Part shown: positions 18,082 through 26,564 of the stretch, one piece after another
Layout: every line of letters starts with the position of its first letter
How positions within the stretch are numbered: the first letter of the stretch is position 1
Assembly (NCBI RefSeq): GCF_014596525.1
Contig: NZ_MSJP01000053.1
Coordinates: 1-64,000 of the forward strand
From: Streptomyces sp. CBMA291
GTDB taxonomy: Bacteria > Actinomycetota > Actinomycetes > Streptomycetales > Streptomycetaceae
Length of the DNA: 64,000 nt
Direction: 5' to 3'
Notes under the pieces: model-generated
The model's input: only the letters and a program-made list of their open reading frames with translations
The model's database searches: none
What the model was told of the DNA's origin: nothing
Program-made: the position numbers and the translations under genes

Positions 18082-18651
18082 TCAGCGGACGCCGAGGCGC
18101 CTCTCCAGACGGGCCTTGACGAGTTCGAGCCAGGCGATGTACGAGGCTCCGTGGCTGTAGCCCCGCTCGTGGGCCATGGTGTGGACCTCTTCGATCCAGA
18201 CCTCGTCGAGTTCGGGGATCTGGGGTTCGTACTTGTCGGGGAAGGGCAGGGAGGGCACGGCGGGGCGCTGGGCGACGCGGTAGGCCAGTTCGGTGTTCAC
18301 GATGTCGAGGGCGATCTCGGGGCTGACCTGACCGGCGAAGACGAAGCGCAGGGTGAACTCGGGGTCCCGGGGGCGGGGGGAGGGCTCGAAGGGCGAGCGG
18401 GCCCAGGCGAGGAAGGCCTGACGGCCCTCCTCGGTGAGCCGGTACACCTTGGCGTCGGGCCTGCCCTCGCGCGGGTCGATGTCGAAGGTGACCTTGCCGT
18501 CCTCGACGAGCCGGGCGAGCTTGCGGTAGATCTGCGGCAACTGGACGTCGTATCCGATGAAGCGGCCGGGGCCGGCCATCCAGCGACGCAGGTCGTAGCC
18601 GGACAGACGGCGCAGGGTGAGCACTCCGAGGATCACGTAGTCGAGTTGCAT
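18082..18651 (-). CDS. PadR-family transcriptional regulator
   Basis: 189 residues. The PadR winged helix covers the N-terminal 90 residues (LDYVILGVLTLRRLSGYDLR then LPQIYRKLARLVEDGKV and KVYRLTEEGRQAFLAW); the C-terminal part (about 100-189) is the helical dimerisation/effector domain of the Vir-type long PadR subgroup. Lies between the sulfatase genes and the FGE gene on the same strand, so it is the likely local repressor of the sulfatase/FGE half. Its promoter contains a perfect dyad and an 11-bp box shared with the FGE promoter, consistent with autoregulation and control of FGE. Confidence 0.9.
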   Translation of the reverse strand: MQLDYVILGVLTLRRLSGYDLRRWMAGPGRFIGYDVQLPQIYRKLARLVEDGKVTFDIDPREGRPDAKVYRLTEEGRQAFLAWARSPFEPSPRPRDPEFTLRFVFAGQVSPEIALDIVNTELAYRVAQRPAVPSLPFPDKYEPQIPELDEVWIEEVHTMAHERGYSHGASYIAWLELVKARLERRLGVR

Positions 18652-18655
18652 CAGC

Positions 18656-18695
18656 GCTACCTATGTTCGTTGGTACTTATGAACCTGGGGTTCAT
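18656..18695. promoter_or_regulatory. Probable PadR operator region
   Basis: Contains TACCTATGTTC (18658-18668), repeated with one change in the FGE promoter, and a perfect dyad ATGAACC-TGG-GGTTCAT (18679-18695). Lies immediately upstream of the PadR start. Confidence 0.5.
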
Positions 18696-18722
18696 CCCGA
18701 TGTCGCGCGCCGTACGGTCCCG

Positions 18723-19703
18723 TCATGCGGAGGCGACGCAGCGGAAGCCCGCGTGGCCGCTGGTGCTGTCGGGGGTGTTGGCACTGCGCGCGGCCACACG
18801 GTAGCGGTTGCAGTAGGAGCGGTGGCACATGTGGGAGCCGCCCTTGATGACCTTGTCGCGGCCGGTGGCGGGTCCGCGCGGGTCCACCAGGGGGCGGGTG
18901 GCGGGGTGGTCGGTGGCCCACCAGTCGGCGCACCACTCCCAGACGTTGCCCGCCATGTTGTACAGGCCGTACCCGTTGGGCTCGAAGGCGTCGACGGGGG
19001 CGGTGCCCCGGTAGCCGTCCGCCGCCGTGTTCTTCGACGGGAAGGTGCCGCGCCAGATGTCGCAGCGGTAGGTGCCGTCCGGGTCCAGCTCGTCGCCCCA
19101 CGGGTAGCGCCGGCCCTCAAGACCGCCTCGGGCCGCGTACTCCCACTCCGCCTCGGTCGGCAGCCGCTTCCCTGCCCAGGAGGCGTAGGCGGCGGCATCG
19201 TTCCAGGACACGTGGACCACGGGGTGGTCGGCTCGCCCGTCGAGACCGCTTCCCGGGCCCTCGGGGCGGTTCCAGGCGGCTCCGTCCACCCCGCACCACC
19301 ACGGCGTCCGCTCGGGACGCCCGGCCCCCTTGCGCAGGGCGGCGGGCAGGAACCCGGCGAAGACGTACGACCAGCCGAACCGCTCGGCGTCGGTGACGTG
19401 ACCGGTAGCGTCGACGAAGGCGGCGAACCGCTCGTTGGTGACGGCGTGGACGTCCATGCGGAACGGTTCGAGCCGTACCGCGCGCACCGGCCCCTCACCG
19501 TCGGACGGGAACCCCTCGGCGTCCTCCGCCCCCATCAGGAACTCGCCACCGGACAGCAGCACCATGCCGTCCGTGACGGGCGCGGACCCCTGCGGGGAAC
19601 CGGGCGCCGACGGCGCCGGAAGGGGCGTCGCGAGGACGGGCGCCCCCCGCCCGGACGAGGGGGTGCAGCAGGGGGCGGCGGCGGTCGGACCGTGCTCGCG
19701 CAT
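18723..19703 (-). CDS. Formylglycine-generating enzyme (sulfatase-modifying factor)
   Basis: 326 residues from ATG 19703 (AAGGAGAG upstream). Oxidises the Cys of C-x-P-x-R sulfatase motifs to C-alpha-formylglycine using O2 and a copper-bound cysteine pair. The FGE-sulfatase fold is continuous: NERFAAFVDATGHVTDAERF, HPVVHVSWNDAAAYASWAGK, RLPTEAEWEYAARGG, NVWEWCADWW. The two active-site cysteines are CHRSYC (Cys293, Cys298), with the same five-residue separation as in the S. coelicolor enzyme, followed by NRYRVAARSANTPDS. The Pro-rich first 45 residues are extra. Its presence beside two cysteine-type sulfatases gives a complete activation system. Confidence 0.95.
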   Translation of the reverse strand: MREHGPTAAAPCCTPSSGRGAPVLATPLPAPSAPGSPQGSAPVTDGMVLLSGGEFLMGAEDAEGFPSDGEGPVRAVRLEPFRMDVHAVTNERFAAFVDATGHVTDAERFGWSYVFAGFLPAALRKGAGRPERTPWWCGVDGAAWNRPEGPGSGLDGRADHPVVHVSWNDAAAYASWAGKRLPTEAEWEYAARGGLEGRRYPWGDELDPDGTYRCDIWRGTFPSKNTAADGYRGTAPVDAFEPNGYGLYNMAGNVWEWCADWWATDHPATRPLVDPRGPATGRDKVIKGGSHMCHRSYCNRYRVAARSANTPDSTSGHAGFRCVASA

Positions 19704-20018
19704 GACGGGTCTCTCCTTCCGGGAACCGGATCCTCCGGTCTTGGTAGCTATGTTCTAGCGCATATATCCGGGAAAGGCGAGCGTGGGGGGCGGACGGGAG
19801 AGGTTCCGCGAGCCGGGGCAGGGGCAGGGGCAGGGGGGAGCGTCCACGAGCCGATGGGTGGACCGTCGGCGCGGCGTGACCCTGGGGCGGGCAGAGGGAC
19901 TACGTGGCCGTGGGCCGCCGGGAGGGCGCCCCGGCTCTCCCGGCGGGGTGCGCGGCGGGGCGGGCGAGGTGCGGCGGCGTGCCCTGGATCGACCGTCGGC
20001 GGCGACGGTCGGCCGGGG
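19704..20018. other. Intergenic region with FGE promoter
   Basis: 315 bp with no credible gene. Near its left end TAGCTATGTTC (19745-19755) matches the PadR-promoter box, and GCGCATATATCC follows as an AT-rich probable promoter for FGE. The middle holds a GGGGCA microsatellite (about 19815-19836) and two GACCGTCGGCG copies. Confidence 0.55.
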
Positions 20019-20624
20019 TCACTTCTCGGCGGCCACCAGATCGACCAGGAAACGGAGCTTCTCCTCGTCGAGCGCCTGGAGCGCCCGCGCGGCGATCCGG
20101 CCCTCGCGGTCCAGCACGACCGTCGAGGGGATGCCGTTGGGGAGCAGGGTGCCCTTGGGGAATCCGTGGAGGATCAGCTTGCCGTAGGGGTCGTAGAGAC
20201 TCGGGTACGAGATCCCGGCCTCCTCCTCGAAGGCCACCGCGGGCTGCCTGTCGAAGTCCCGGGTGTCGATCCCGACGAACTCCACGCCGTTCGGCTTGAG
20301 TTCCCGGGCGACCTTGGCGAAGTGCGGGGCCTCCGCCCGGCACGGCGGACACCAGGACCCCCAGACGTTCAGCACGACGACCTTCCCCTTGAGGTCGGCG
20401 ACGTCCCACCGCTCGCCGTGCAGCGTCTCGCCCGCCAGCTTCCCGGCCGCCACTCGCCTGTTCTCGGGGACGGTGGCGATTCCGCTCTCCCGGCTGGTCA
20501 CGAAGTTCGTGACGTCTCCGGCGGACTCGGCTCCCCCGCCGGAATCGCAGGCCGCAAGGACGAGTACGGCCGACAGTGTTCCTGTGACCAGCAGGGCTCT
20601 ACGTCCGGCACGGCGGGGGCTCAT
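20019..20624 (-). CDS. TlpA/ResA-like thiol-disulfide oxidoreductase lipoprotein
   Basis: 201 residues from ATG 20624. A lipoprotein signal peptide ends in VLVLAAC, predicting membrane anchoring outside the cell. The thioredoxin-fold domain has the redox motif [19 protein letters not shown] and the cis-Pro region [12 protein letters not shown]. Such proteins reduce or exchange disulfides of extracytoplasmic partners, often cytochrome c precursors or other secreted proteins; no cytochrome biogenesis genes are adjacent. An upstream in-frame ATG at 20714 would bury the signal peptide and is rejected. Single-gene unit. Confidence 0.9.
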   Translation of the reverse strand: MSPRRAGRRALLVTGTLSAVLVLAACDSGGGAESAGDVTNFVTSRESGIATVPENRRVAAGKLAGETLHGERWDVADLKGKVVVLNVWGSWCPPCRAEAPHFAKVARELKPNGVEFVGIDTRDFDRQPAVAFEEEAGISYPSLYDPYGKLILHGFPKGTLLPNGIPSTVVLDREGRIAARALQALDEEKLRFLVDLVAAEK

Positions 20625-20758
20625 GCCGGGAAGTCTCGCATGGACACCGTCACGGCATGGAGCGAACCGGCCGTGTGCGCCCCGCCCGTCGGGCCGGAGG
20701 AGAGAGGACTTCACCCCGCCTCCACCCGGACCTGCCCCGCACGCCCTACAGTCACCCC

Positions 20759-20941
20759 ATGAGCCGACTCGCAGGACGGATGCGTGCCGATCGTCGGGTG
20801 CGCCGTGTCTCGACGGTGCTCGCCCTGGGCGCCGTCGCCGGCAGTGGGCTCGGGGCGGTGGCCGAGAGCATATGGCTGCTCGGCGCCGGGGCCTGGCTGC
20901 TCATCTCCGCCGTACTCCTGGAGCTCGTCTACCGGCCCTGA
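20759..20941 (+). CDS. Small membrane protein of unknown function
   Basis: 60 residues: a basic N-terminus ([16 protein letters not shown]) then two hydrophobic segments ([17 protein letters not shown] and [19 protein letters not shown]). ATG 20759 is preceded by TACAGT (20747-20752), a good Streptomyces -10 hexamer spaced for a leaderless transcript. I do not recognise a family. Divergent from the TlpA-like gene. Confidence 0.65.
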   Translation: MSRLAGRMRADRRVRRVSTVLALGAVAGSGLGAVAESIWLLGAGAWLLISAVLLELVYRP

Positions 20942-21075
20942 GCGGCGGCTCCGGCACCGGCCCCCGACCTGTACGGACCTGCGGGTGTGAGGCATCCGAC
21001 GTCCGTCGGGGGGATCTTGACGCTTCCCTGACGCCGGGGGCCGGATCGGTGCCTTCAGGGCTGCTTAGGCTGACT

Positions 21076-21137
21076 CGGCCATCCGTTCGATGGCCGAAAT
21101 TCCCTTGCCGGAATCCCTTGCCGAAGTCCTTGCCGAG
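21076..21137 (+). promoter_or_regulatory. Structured leader of the APC permease gene
   Basis: A perfect dyad CGGCCATC-CGTTC-GATGGCCG (21076-21096) is followed by three degenerate 12-13-bp repeats of the type AATCCCTTGCCG (21099-21137), ending 20 bp before the permease start. A TAGGCT -10-like hexamer (21066-21071) lies just upstream. It could be an operator or an RNA leader element; it does not resemble a ydaO riboswitch that I can trace. Confidence 0.4.
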
Positions 21138-21156
21138 CAGCACCCAGGAGCACCCC

Positions 21157-23118
21157 ATGGCCGCCACACACGACACGCGTACGCGCTCCGGGCGATTGCG
21201 CGCGTGGATGCTGGAGGGGCTCTCCGACATGGGCAAGGGCAGGCCCTCCCGGCCCGCCGAGCCCGACCCGGACGCCGGGCGTCACGGTCAGCGCTGGTGG
21301 CGGGTGATGTGTCTGACGGGCGTCGACTACTTCTCGACCCTCGGTTATCAGCCGGGCATCGCCGCGCTGGCCGCCGGGCTCCTCTCCCCCGTCGCCACGA
21401 TCGTCCTCGTCCTCGTGACGCTCGTCGGCGCGCTGCCGGTCTACCGGCGGGTGGCCGAGGAGAGCCCGCACGGCGAGGGGTCGATCGCGATGCTGTCGCG
21501 GCTGCTGTCCTTCTGGAAGGGCAAGCTGTTCGTCCTCACCCTGCTGGGCTTCGCCGCGACGGACTTCCTCATCACGATCACCCTGTCCGCCGCCGACGCC
21601 TCCACCCACCTGGTGGAGAACCCGCATCTGGCGGACGCCCTGCGGGACAAGCAGATGCTGATCACCATGGTCCTGATCGCCCTGCTCGGCGCCGTCTTCC
21701 TGAAGGGTTTCCTGGAGGCGATCGGCGTGGCCGTCGCCCTCGTCGGCGGTTATCTCGCCCTGAACGCGGTCGTCGTGGTCACCGGCCTCTGGCACGTCCT
21801 CACCGAGGGCCATGTCGTCACCGACTGGACCGCCGCGCTGACGGCGGAGCACGGCAATGTCTTCGCCATGGTCGGCGTGGCCCTGCTCGTCTTCCCCAAA
21901 CTGGCGCTCGGCCTGTCCGGTTTCGAGACCGGCGTCGCCGTGATGCCGCACGTCAAGGGCGACCCCGACGACACCGAGGCGCGGCCCACCGGGCGGATCC
22001 GGGACACCAAGAAGCTGCTGACGACCGCCGCGTTGATCATGAGCGTGTTCCTGATCTGCACGAGCTTCATCACCACCGTCCTCATCCCGGCGGAGGAGTT
22101 CCGCTCCGGCGGGCAGGCCAACGGGCGCGCGCTGGCCTATCTGTCCCACATCTACCTGGGCAACACCTTCGGCACCGTCTACGACGTCGCCACCATCGCC
22201 ATCCTCTGGTTCGCGGGCGCGTCCGCCATGGCGGGGCTCCTCAACCTGATGCCCCGCTACCTGCCGAAGTACGGCATGGCCCCGCACTGGGCCCGCGCCG
22301 TCCGGCCCATGGTCCTCGTCTTCACCCTGGTCGCCTTCCTGGTGACCTGGATCTTCGACGCCGACGTGGACGCGCAGGGCGGGGCGTACGCCACCGGTGT
22401 CCTCGTGCTGATCTGCTCGGCCGCCATCGCCGTCACCATCGCCTCCCGCAAGGCCGGACAGCGCCGCTGGGCCGTGGGCTTCGCCGCGATCTCGGCCGTC
22501 TTCCTCTACACCACCGTCGTCAATGTGATCGAGCGTCCGGACGGTGTGAAGATCGGCGCCTGCTTCATCGCCGGCATCATCCTCATCTCCCTGCTCTCCC
22601 GCCTCGGACGCGCCTTCGAGCTGCGGGTCACCCATGTCGAGCTGGACGCCCTGGCCGAGCGGTTCATCCAGGACGTCTCCCGCCGTACGCCGAGGTTCAT
22701 CGCCAACGAACCGGGCATGCGGGACGCCGCCGAGTACCGCGACAAGATCGAGCAGATCCGCGTCGACAACGGCCTCACGGCCGTGGAGGACCTCGTCTTC
22801 GTCGAGGTGACCGTCACCGACCCCTCGGAGTTCGAGGCGGGTCTCACCGTACGGGGCGAGGTACTGCACGAGCGCTATCGCGTCCTCACGGTGGAGTCGT
22901 CCTCGGTCCCGAACGCGCTCGCGGCCCTGCTGCTGCACGCCCGGGACCTCACCGGCGCCCAGCCGCACATCTACTTCGAGTGGACCGAGGGCAACCCCTT
23001 CGCCAACTTCCTCCGCTTCTTCCTCTTCGGCCAGGGCGAGATCGCCCCCGTCACCCGCGAGGTCCTGCGCGAGGCGGAGCCGGACCGGTCGCTCCGGCCG
23101 CACGTCCACGTCGGGTGA
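21157..23118 (+). CDS. APC-superfamily amino-acid/cation permease
   Basis: 653 residues from ATG 21157 with CAGGAG at 21145-21150. About 12 membrane helices occupy residues 45-490, opening with [20 protein letters not shown], which resembles the broken first helix of APC transporters. A cytoplasmic C-terminal domain of about 160 residues follows ([20 protein letters not shown] to the end). Length and layout recall KimA-type potassium importers and the actinobacterial 'amino acid transporter' group; the substrate is unresolved. Monocistronic by spacing: 216 bp of operator array follow it. Confidence 0.85.
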   Translation: MAATHDTRTRSGRLRAWMLEGLSDMGKGRPSRPAEPDPDAGRHGQRWWRVMCLTGVDYFSTLGYQPGIAALAAGLLSPVATIVLVLVTLVGALPVYRRVAEESPHGEGSIAMLSRLLSFWKGKLFVLTLLGFAATDFLITITLSAADASTHLVENPHLADALRDKQMLITMVLIALLGAVFLKGFLEAIGVAVALVGGYLALNAVVVVTGLWHVLTEGHVVTDWTAALTAEHGNVFAMVGVALLVFPKLALGLSGFETGVAVMPHVKGDPDDTEARPTGRIRDTKKLLTTAALIMSVFLICTSFITTVLIPAEEFRSGGQANGRALAYLSHIYLGNTFGTVYDVATIAILWFAGASAMAGLLNLMPRYLPKYGMAPHWARAVRPMVLVFTLVAFLVTWIFDADVDAQGGAYATGVLVLICSAAIAVTIASRKAGQRRWAVGFAAISAVFLYTTVVNVIERPDGVKIGACFIAGIILISLLSRLGRAFELRVTHVELDALAERFIQDVSRRTPRFIANEPGMRDAAEYRDKIEQIRVDNGLTAVEDLVFVEVTVTDPSEFEAGLTVRGEVLHERYRVLTVESSSVPNALAALLLHARDLTGAQPHIYFEWTEGNPFANFLRFFLFGQGEIAPVTREVLREAEPDRSLRPHVHVG

Positions 23119-23135
23119 GTCCGTACGGGCCGCTC

Positions 23136-23324
23136 TGACGCCATGGTGACCCCTATGGCGCCACAGTGGTCACCATGACACCAAGGCGGCCAGCATGGCG
23201 CCACCTCCGGAAAGCCCCCACTCTCCCCCAAATGGCACCGCTACGGCCACCCCCTGGCACCCTCCGACACCCCCCCGGCACTCCCTGGCGCCATTCCTCT
23301 TGCCATGGCGCCATCGTGGTGTCA
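23136..23324. promoter_or_regulatory. Phased array of TGGCGCCA-type operator boxes
   Basis: Boxes of consensus TGRCRCCA begin at 23136, 23156, 23176 and 23196 (exactly 20-bp spacing), at 23233 and 23255 (weaker TGGCACC), at 23286 and 23306 (20 bp apart) and, as TGGTGTCA, at 23317. The palindrome TGGCGCCA is intact at four positions. The array fills the promoter of a ribbon-helix-helix protein gene, a class that binds tandem short palindromes cooperatively, so autoregulation is likely. Confidence 0.75.
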
Positions 23325-23334
23325 TTCTTGAGCC

Positions 23335-23862
23335 ATGGACCTCACCCCGTACGTTGACAGTCTTCGCCATGAACTCGGCGTGGCAGCCGAGGCTGGCGGA
23401 GAGGAAGCCCGTCTCCTGGCCGAGCGGCTCACCGGCCCGCTCGAATCGGCGATCCGGCTGACCCTGCTCGGCGCCCTGTCGGACGCGATGAACGAGGTCA
23501 CCCGCGATCTCGCGCCCGGTTCGGTCGACGTACGACTGCGTGGTCTCGACCCCGAGTTCGTGGTCACCCCGCCGCCGGCCGCCGACTCCTTCGCCGAGGC
23601 GGACCCTGCCCCCGCGCGGACCCCGGCCCCGGCCCCCGTGGAAGCCGAGGAGGGCACCCCCACCCGTATCAGCTTCCGGCCCCCTGCCCAGCTCAAGCTG
23701 CGCGTCGAGGAGGCCGCGAGCCGCGAGGGCCTCTCGATCAACGCCTGGCTGGTACGGGCGGTGGCCACCGCCCTTGAGTCCACGACGGAGCGGGGCCGGA
23801 GCGGCACGGCGAGCACGAAGAGCACGACGGCGGGCCAGGGCTTCACCGGCTGGGTCCGCTAG
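23335..23862 (+). CDS. Ribbon-helix-helix (HicB-like) regulator
   Basis: 175 residues. The N-terminal half is helical (LRHELGVAAEAGGEEARLLA, then LTLLGALSDAMNEVT) with an acidic, Pro/Ala-rich linker. Residues about 110-150 (TRISFRPPAQLKLRVEEAAS then REGLSINAWLVRAVATALE) form a C-terminal ribbon-helix-helix of the HicB/Arc type that would dimerise and bind DNA. No HicA toxin gene is adjacent, so it is better viewed as a transcription regulator. ATG 23335 is only 10 bp after the last operator box, implying a short or leaderless transcript. It precedes the DUF4097 gene and ABC exporter, which it may control. Confidence 0.75.
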   Translation: MDLTPYVDSLRHELGVAAEAGGEEARLLAERLTGPLESAIRLTLLGALSDAMNEVTRDLAPGSVDVRLRGLDPEFVVTPPPAADSFAEADPAPARTPAPAPVEAEEGTPTRISFRPPAQLKLRVEEAASREGLSINAWLVRAVATALESTTERGRSGTASTKSTTAGQGFTGWVR

Positions 23863-23958
23863 CCGCTCCACCAGCGGCAGCGGCACGGCCGGTGATCACC
23901 GGTCATCACCGTCGTATCCAGGCACCTCACCTTCACTCATCCAAGGGACGGCACCGTC

Positions 23959-24795
23959 ATGCCTACTTTCGACACTCCCGAGCCCCTCTCCGCCACCGTC
24001 GAGATCGGGATCGGCAGGATCCGGGTCATCGCGGGCGAGCGCACCGACACCGTGGTCGACGTGGCACCGAGCGACCCCGCGAGGAAGCTGGACATCCAGG
24101 CAGCCGAGGAGACCAAGGTCACCTGCACGGGCCGCGAACTCCTCGTCAAGGGCCCCCGGAAGCGCCCCCCGTTCGGCAAGTACGGGCTGATCGACGTCAC
24201 CGTCCACCTGCCCGCCGGGTCGGACCTGACCGGCACCTCGGGTCTGGGCGACCTGATCGCGGAGGGCCGGTTCGGCGACTGCCGGCTCACGACCGCCACC
24301 GGTCACATCCATCTGGAGGAGGCCGCGAGCGTACGGCTGAAGACCCCGCACGGCGACATCATGGTGGACGGCGTCGCGGGCGAGGCCGACATCCAGGGCT
24401 CGGGCCGGGTCCGGGTCGGCCGGATCGGCGGCGACGCCACGGTCAAGAACCTCAACGGCGAGACCGTCATCGGCGAGATCACCGGCGAGCTGCGGGTGAA
24501 CTCGTCGAACGGCCCCATCACCGTCATCCGCGCGGAGTCCTCGGTCACCGCCAAGACGGCCAGTGGCGCCATCCGCGTCGACGAGGTGGTCCGAGGCAAG
24601 ATCACCCTGGACTCCTCCGTGGGCGGTCTCGAGGTCGGCATCGCCGAGGGAACGGCGGCCTGGCTCGACGTCCGCTCCAAGATGGGCCGCGTCCGCAACG
24701 AACTGGGACCGGCGGACGGCCCGGGGCAGTCCACCGAGACGGCCGAGGTCCGGGGCCGCACGAGCGTGGGCGACATCGTGATCCGCCGGGCCTGA
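23959..24795 (+). CDS. DUF4097-family beta-strand repeat protein
   Basis: 278 residues made almost entirely of short beta-strand turns (GIGRIRVIAGERTDTVVDV, LTTATGHIHLEEAASVRL, KTPHGDIMVDGVAGEADIQG, LNGETVIGEITGELRVNSSN), the right-handed beta-solenoid pattern of the DUF4097 'putative adhesin' family. No signal peptide or membrane anchor is seen, so it is probably cytoplasmic despite the family nickname. It lies 96 bp after the RHH gene; this pair next to an ABC exporter is a recurring Streptomyces arrangement as far as I recall. Function unknown. Confidence 0.85.
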   Translation: MPTFDTPEPLSATVEIGIGRIRVIAGERTDTVVDVAPSDPARKLDIQAAEETKVTCTGRELLVKGPRKRPPFGKYGLIDVTVHLPAGSDLTGTSGLGDLIAEGRFGDCRLTTATGHIHLEEAASVRLKTPHGDIMVDGVAGEADIQGSGRVRVGRIGGDATVKNLNGETVIGEITGELRVNSSNGPITVIRAESSVTAKTASGAIRVDEVVRGKITLDSSVGGLEVGIAEGTAAWLDVRSKMGRVRNELGPADGPGQSTETAEVRGRTSVGDIVIRRA

Positions 24796-24833
24796 AGGCC
24801 GACTTGCACGGGCCTGAGAGGCCGACTTGAAGC

Positions 24834-25112
24834 GATGATCCGATGACCTTGGTGGCCTTGATGGCCTCGATGGCCCTGGTGTCCCTGGTGGCCTGCCCGG
24901 CCTGGTGGCCCGATGACCTGACGCCCTCAAGGGCCTGACGGCCAGGGGGCTGGTGACCTGGTGGGCCCAGTAGTCCCACAGCCCGGTGACCCAACGACCT
25001 CGCGACCCGATGACCTGGCGACCTGGCGACCTGGCGACCTGGCGACCTGATGGGGCCCAGCGGTCCAGCAGCCCGGTGACCTGGTGGGCCCAGCGGTCCA
25101 ACAGCCCGGCAG
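24834..25112. repeat. Degenerate minisatellite block
   Basis: Part of a 749-bp gap (24796-25544) without a credible gene. It contains GGTGGCC/GATGGCC short repeats (24834-24920), four perfect copies of GACCTGGC (25012-25043), and three copies of a roughly 35-bp unit containing GGGCCCAGCGGTCC (near 24953, 25047 and 25077). Reading frames stay open across it only because of base composition. Confidence 0.8.
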
Positions 25113-25444
25113 CCTGGTGGCCGAGGTCCTGATACTCCGTATCCCCTGTCGAGCCGCATGGCTCCCGCCTGATCCGACGGCCCCCGCCGATCGACCTTGC
25201 CGCGTGCCCCGTGGGCTTCCTGACCCCTGACGGCCCGCGCCCCCGCGCCCTTCGCCGCACCCGGCATGAGACCCGGCGCGGCACGCCCAGCCCATTCCGG
25301 CGCGCCCGGCACGGCCCGGCCCGGTACCGCGACAGCGCCCCGCCCGAGCCCACCGCTCCGGCCGGGGCCACCGCTCCGGCCAGGGCCCGCCGGGCCCCCC
25401 TTTCCACTCCCCCCTTCACGAGCCCGCACCGCCCCACCCCGCGC

Positions 25445-25480
25445 CCCCGTACCCCGTACCCCGTACCCCGTACCCCGCAC
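25445..25480. repeat. CCCCGTA 7-bp microsatellite
   Basis: About five copies of CCCCGTA, roughly 65 bp upstream of the ABC ATPase start. The 7-bp unit does not preserve frame, supporting non-coding status and the ATG at 25545 as start. Confidence 0.85.
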
Positions 25481-25544
25481 CGGCGGCCACTCCGGCGTAC
25501 GTACGCACTCCCGCACGTTCACCCCTCCGAAAGGGCCCGCACTC

Positions 25545-26564
25545 ATGAATTCCGTGTCCACGGCGGCCACCGCCACCCGTGCCGTCGCGATCTCCGCGCG
25601 CGGACTGCGCAAGTCGTACGGCGACAAGGTGGTGCTGGACGGCATCGACCTGCGGATCCCCGAGGGCACCGTCTTCGCCCTCCTCGGCCCCAACGGGGCG
25701 GGCAAGACCACCACGGTGGAGATCCTCTCCACCCTGATCGCGCCCGACGCGGGCGAAGTCCGCGTCGGCGGCCACGACATGACGAAGGACCCCGGCGCAG
25801 TACGTCGACTCATCGGCGTCACCGGGCAGTTCGCTGCGGTTGACGGTCTCCTGACCGCAGAGGAGAACCTGCTCCTCATGGCCGACCTGCACCATCTCCC
25901 GCGCGCCGAAGGCCGACGGCGCGCGGCCGGGCTCCTGGAGCGGTTCGAACTGACCGAGGCCGCCCGGACGAACGTCGCGGCCTTCTCCGGCGGCATGCGC
26001 CGCAAGCTCGACCTGGCGATGACCCTGGTCGGCGACCCCCGGATCATCTTTCTCGACGAGCCGACCACCGGTCTCGACCCGCGCAGCCGCCGGGTGATGT
26101 GGGAGCTGATCCGGAACCTGGTCACGGAGCAGGGCGTGACCATCTTCCTCACCACGCAGTATCTGGAGGAGGCCGACCAACTGGCCGACCACATCGCGGT
26201 ACTCGACCACGGAGGGATCGTCGCCCAGGGCACCGCAAGGGAGTTGAAGCGACTGATCCCGGGCGGCCATGTCCTCCTCCGGTTCGCCGACGAGGCCCGG
26301 CTCTCCGCAGCCGCCGGAATCTTCGGCGTCGCCACCCGCGACGACGAGTCGCTGACCCTCCAGATCCCCGGCGACGGATCGATCGCGGGGCTCCGCGCCG
26401 TCCTGGACGTCCTCGACACCACCGGGGTCGAGGCCGAGTCGCTCACCGTGCACACGCCGGACCTCGACGACGTCTTCCTCACGCTCACCGGCCACGCCCG
26501 GCCCGCCCCCGCCGTGCACGCCGTACCCACCGTTCCCAGCGCTTCGAAGGAGTCGGACCGATGA
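25545..26564 (+). CDS. ABC exporter ATPase, DrrA-like
   Basis: 339 residues from ATG 25545. Nucleotide-binding domain: Walker A LLGPNGAGKTTTVEIL (about residue 47), signature FSGGMRRKLDLAM, Walker B IIFLDEPTTGLDPRSRR. The C-terminal extension ending in LTVHTPDLDDVFLTLTGH is typical of daunorubicin-resistance DrrA-type ATPases that energise lipophilic drug or lipid export. TGA overlaps the ATG of the permease gene (ATGA, 26561-26564). Upstream frame extension to 25266 is composition-driven and rejected. Confidence 0.92.
   Translation: MNSVSTAATATRAVAISARGLRKSYGDKVVLDGIDLRIPEGTVFALLGPNGAGKTTTVEILSTLIAPDAGEVRVGGHDMTKDPGAVRRLIGVTGQFAAVDGLLTAEENLLLMADLHHLPRAEGRRRAAGLLERFELTEAARTNVAAFSGGMRRKLDLAMTLVGDPRIIFLDEPTTGLDPRSRRVMWELIRNLVTEQGVTIFLTTQYLEEADQLADHIAVLDHGGIVAQGTARELKRLIPGGHVLLRFADEARLSAAAGIFGVATRDDESLTLQIPGDGSIAGLRAVLDVLDTTGVEAESLTVHTPDLDDVFLTLTGHARPAPAVHAVPTVPSASKESDR

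Noticed and set aside
21076..21137. ydaO/c-di-AMP riboswitch before the permease
   Set aside because: The leader is too short and the conserved core could not be traced.
21055..23109. Long antisense frame over the APC permease
   Set aside because: Gly/Asp/Glu-rich low-complexity translation without any domain; mirrors codon bias of the permease gene.
23335..23862. HicB antitoxin of a toxin-antitoxin pair
   Set aside because: No HicA-like small gene lies on either side; the following gene is a DUF4097 protein.
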